Program-made: the position numbers and the translations under genes
Shown here: piece after piece, positions 63,020-64,000 of the stretch
Layout of the letters: every line of letters begins with the position of its first letter
How positions within the stretch are numbered: position 1 is the first letter of the stretch
The notes under the pieces: generated by a model
What the model saw: only the letters and a program-made list of their open reading frames with translations
What the model was told of the DNA's origin: nothing
Databases searched by the model: none
Source: Rhizobiaceae bacterium
GTDB taxonomy: Bacteria; Pseudomonadota; Alphaproteobacteria; Rhizobiales; Rhizobiaceae
Direction: 5' to 3'
Length of the DNA stretch: 64,000 nucleotides
Assembly (NCBI GenBank): GCA_029233925.1
Contig: JARGOX010000001.1
Span: forward strand, 62,001 to 126,000

Positions 63020-63457
63020 ATGGCATCATTGCAGCAGATCGTTGATGATTTTGAGTTTCTGGATGATTGGGAAGATCGCTACCGATATGTCATCGAACTT
63101 GGACGCACGCTTGATGAAATGCCGGACAGTGAAAAGACCGATGCAAACAAGGTACAGGGATGCGTCAGCCAGGTCTGGCTCACCACACAGGTCGATATTG
63201 CCGATGCCGCCAATCCCAGGCTCAATTTCCTCGGCGATTCAGACGCCCATATTGTGCGCGGGCTTGTTGCCATCGTGCTGGCGGCCTGTTCGGGGAAATC
63301 CGCATCGGACATTCTGGCCTTTGATGAAAATGCCCTCTTCAAAAAGCTTGGGCTTGTTGAACACCTGACACCGCAAAGGGCCAATGGGTTGCGCGCCATG
63401 GTTGCCCGCATCAAGAGCGAAGCCGTCTCGGCAACGCATGAAGCATCCATTTCCTAG
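63020..63457 (+). CDS. sufE: SufE-type sulfur acceptor
   Basis: Accepts sulfur from SufS cysteine desulfurase for Fe-S cluster assembly in the cytoplasm. The 145-residue protein has ANKVQGCVSQVWL with the acceptor Cys48, preceded by WEDRYRYVIELGRTLDEMPD, and ends with LTPQRANGLRAMVARIK. These are characteristic of SufE. ATG 63020 is preceded by GACAGGATAG. The other suf genes are not in this window. It lies directly after the hairpin array, with 116 bp between its start and the last repeat. Confidence 0.93.
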   Translation: MASLQQIVDDFEFLDDWEDRYRYVIELGRTLDEMPDSEKTDANKVQGCVSQVWLTTQVDIADAANPRLNFLGDSDAHIVRGLVAIVLAACSGKSASDILAFDENALFKKLGLVEHLTPQRANGLRAMVARIKSEAVSATHEASIS

Positions 63458-63609
63458 AACTGCACCTACGCCATCCAACTTTACACTCCCGATGCCAACG
63501 GTTGCGCCAACCACCTTGACATCTGATCATGCCCGCTTGATTTTTATTTAACTTTTGTGTTAATTAATCCGTCTGACGAGATAGGACCAGCCAGGGAGGT
63601 GGAGACACA

Positions 63610-63996
63610 ATGGGTGCGTTATTGGAAGGCGTAAACTGGATTGCAGTCGTGGTCGGGACGGTGGTTACATTTCTTGCCGGCTGGCTGTGGTATTCACCCA
63701 TTCTTTTCGGCCCCCGATGGGCACAGGGCGTTGGCGTCAAGATGGGCACGGCGGATGACATGCCCTTGGGCGCGATGGCCGGCCAGGTCCTCGGCCTGTT
63801 TCTGATGAGCTGGCTTGTCGGCGTAACGGCAGCGTCGAATGCGCTGATGACAATCATTCTGGCCGTTCTGGCTTTCACGGTTCTTGGTTATTCGGGCGGG
63901 ATGTTTCGCAAGAACAGCGCCTATGCCCGTGCAGCCGATGCCGGCTACTGGATCGTCAGCGCCCTCATCATGATTGCCTGCCAGGGCCTGTTGTAA
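63610..63996 (+). CDS. DUF1761 membrane protein
   Basis: A complete 128-residue inner-membrane protein with about four predicted helices: residues 8-28 (INWIAVVVGTVVTFLAGWLW, roughly), and segments starting VLGLFLMSWLVGVTAASNAL, LMTIILAVLAFTVLGYSG and GYWIVSALIMIACQGLL. The first-half motif GWLWYSPILFGPRWAQGVG is the DUF1761 signature. The function is unknown. GGAGG lies about 12 bases before ATG 63610. The stop is at 63994-63996, almost at the window end. Confidence 0.85.
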   Translation: MGALLEGVNWIAVVVGTVVTFLAGWLWYSPILFGPRWAQGVGVKMGTADDMPLGAMAGQVLGLFLMSWLVGVTAASNALMTIILAVLAFTVLGYSGGMFRKNSAYARAADAGYWIVSALIMIACQGLL

Positions 63997-64000
63997 CGTG

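Noticed and set aside
63548-63567. CtrA box before the DUF1761 gene
   Set aside because: The two TTAA words are 8 bases apart, so it does not fit.
1-64000. CRISPR arrays, rRNA genes, complete insertion sequences
   Set aside because: None seen. The tandem repeats found are 15, 16 and 56 bp units without regular unique spacers, and no transposase gene was recognised.

Overview
The window looks like chromosomal DNA of an alphaproteobacterium of the order Hyphomicrobiales (Rhizobiales). The evidence is three Omp2b/RopA-type porins, the cycHJKL-type cytochrome c maturation block beside degP, a two-component pair, glnE, a PleC-like kinase and pepN, and a FeuN/FeuP/FeuQ-like block. I recall a similar gene order in Sinorhizobium and Brucella relatives. 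The genus cannot be fixed by eye.

Layout. (1) 1-12.6 kb, + strand: a surface-polysaccharide cluster with a deacetylase (cut by the left edge), four family-4 type glycosyltransferases, a Wzx-like flippase, WecB (UDP-ManNAc supply), a hexapeptide acyltransferase, a methyltransferase, an AsnB-type amidotransferase and an EpsG/Wzy-like polymerase. It stops about 150 bp from the 3' end of a tRNA-Ser(GCU) gene. Its middle (4.3-9.5 kb) is visibly more AT-rich than the rest, which suggests a variable island. (2) 13-19 kb: an unrecognised DxD protein and a tandem array of three porin genes. Copies 1 and 2 are identical by eye over about 1.1 kb, and all three have matching promoters, leaders and terminators. 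(3) 19-32 kb: mixed metabolic and transport genes (DUF2147, AMP nucleosidase, ETF-QO, uracil-DNA glycosylase, MFS, orphan solute-binding protein, EamA transporter, orphan form II CoxL-like subunit). A broken serine recombinase at 27.0 kb marks a small inserted, decayed block. (4) 32-50 kb: pepN, a PleC-like kinase with a perfect CtrA box upstream, then on the - strand glnE, histidine kinase, response regulator, degP, an alpha/beta-hydrolase-OsmC fusion and ccmH-ccmF-ccmE-ccmI. (5) 50-64 kb: a lipoprotein, feuQ-feuP-feuN-like genes, a UPF0260 protein, PBP1A, DUF1214/DUF1254, DUF2336, DUF1491, a peptidoglycan-binding protein, a DivJ-like kinase, DUF5330, an array of four 56-bp hairpin repeats, sufE and DUF1761.

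A theme of the window is the cell envelope and its control: polysaccharide assembly, porins, DegP, PBP1A, the FeuNPQ-like pathway and two kinases of the PleC/DivJ type. The most novel-looking elements are the homogenised porin array with its conserved leader, the serine recombinase relic, the possible regulatory boxes (CtrA upstream of the PleC-like gene, a LiuR-like motif upstream of ETF-QO), the glycosylase lacking two Fe-S cysteines and the hairpin array before sufE. I did not find a clear, wholly new multi-gene system. All functions are inferred from recognised motifs; no database search was possible.
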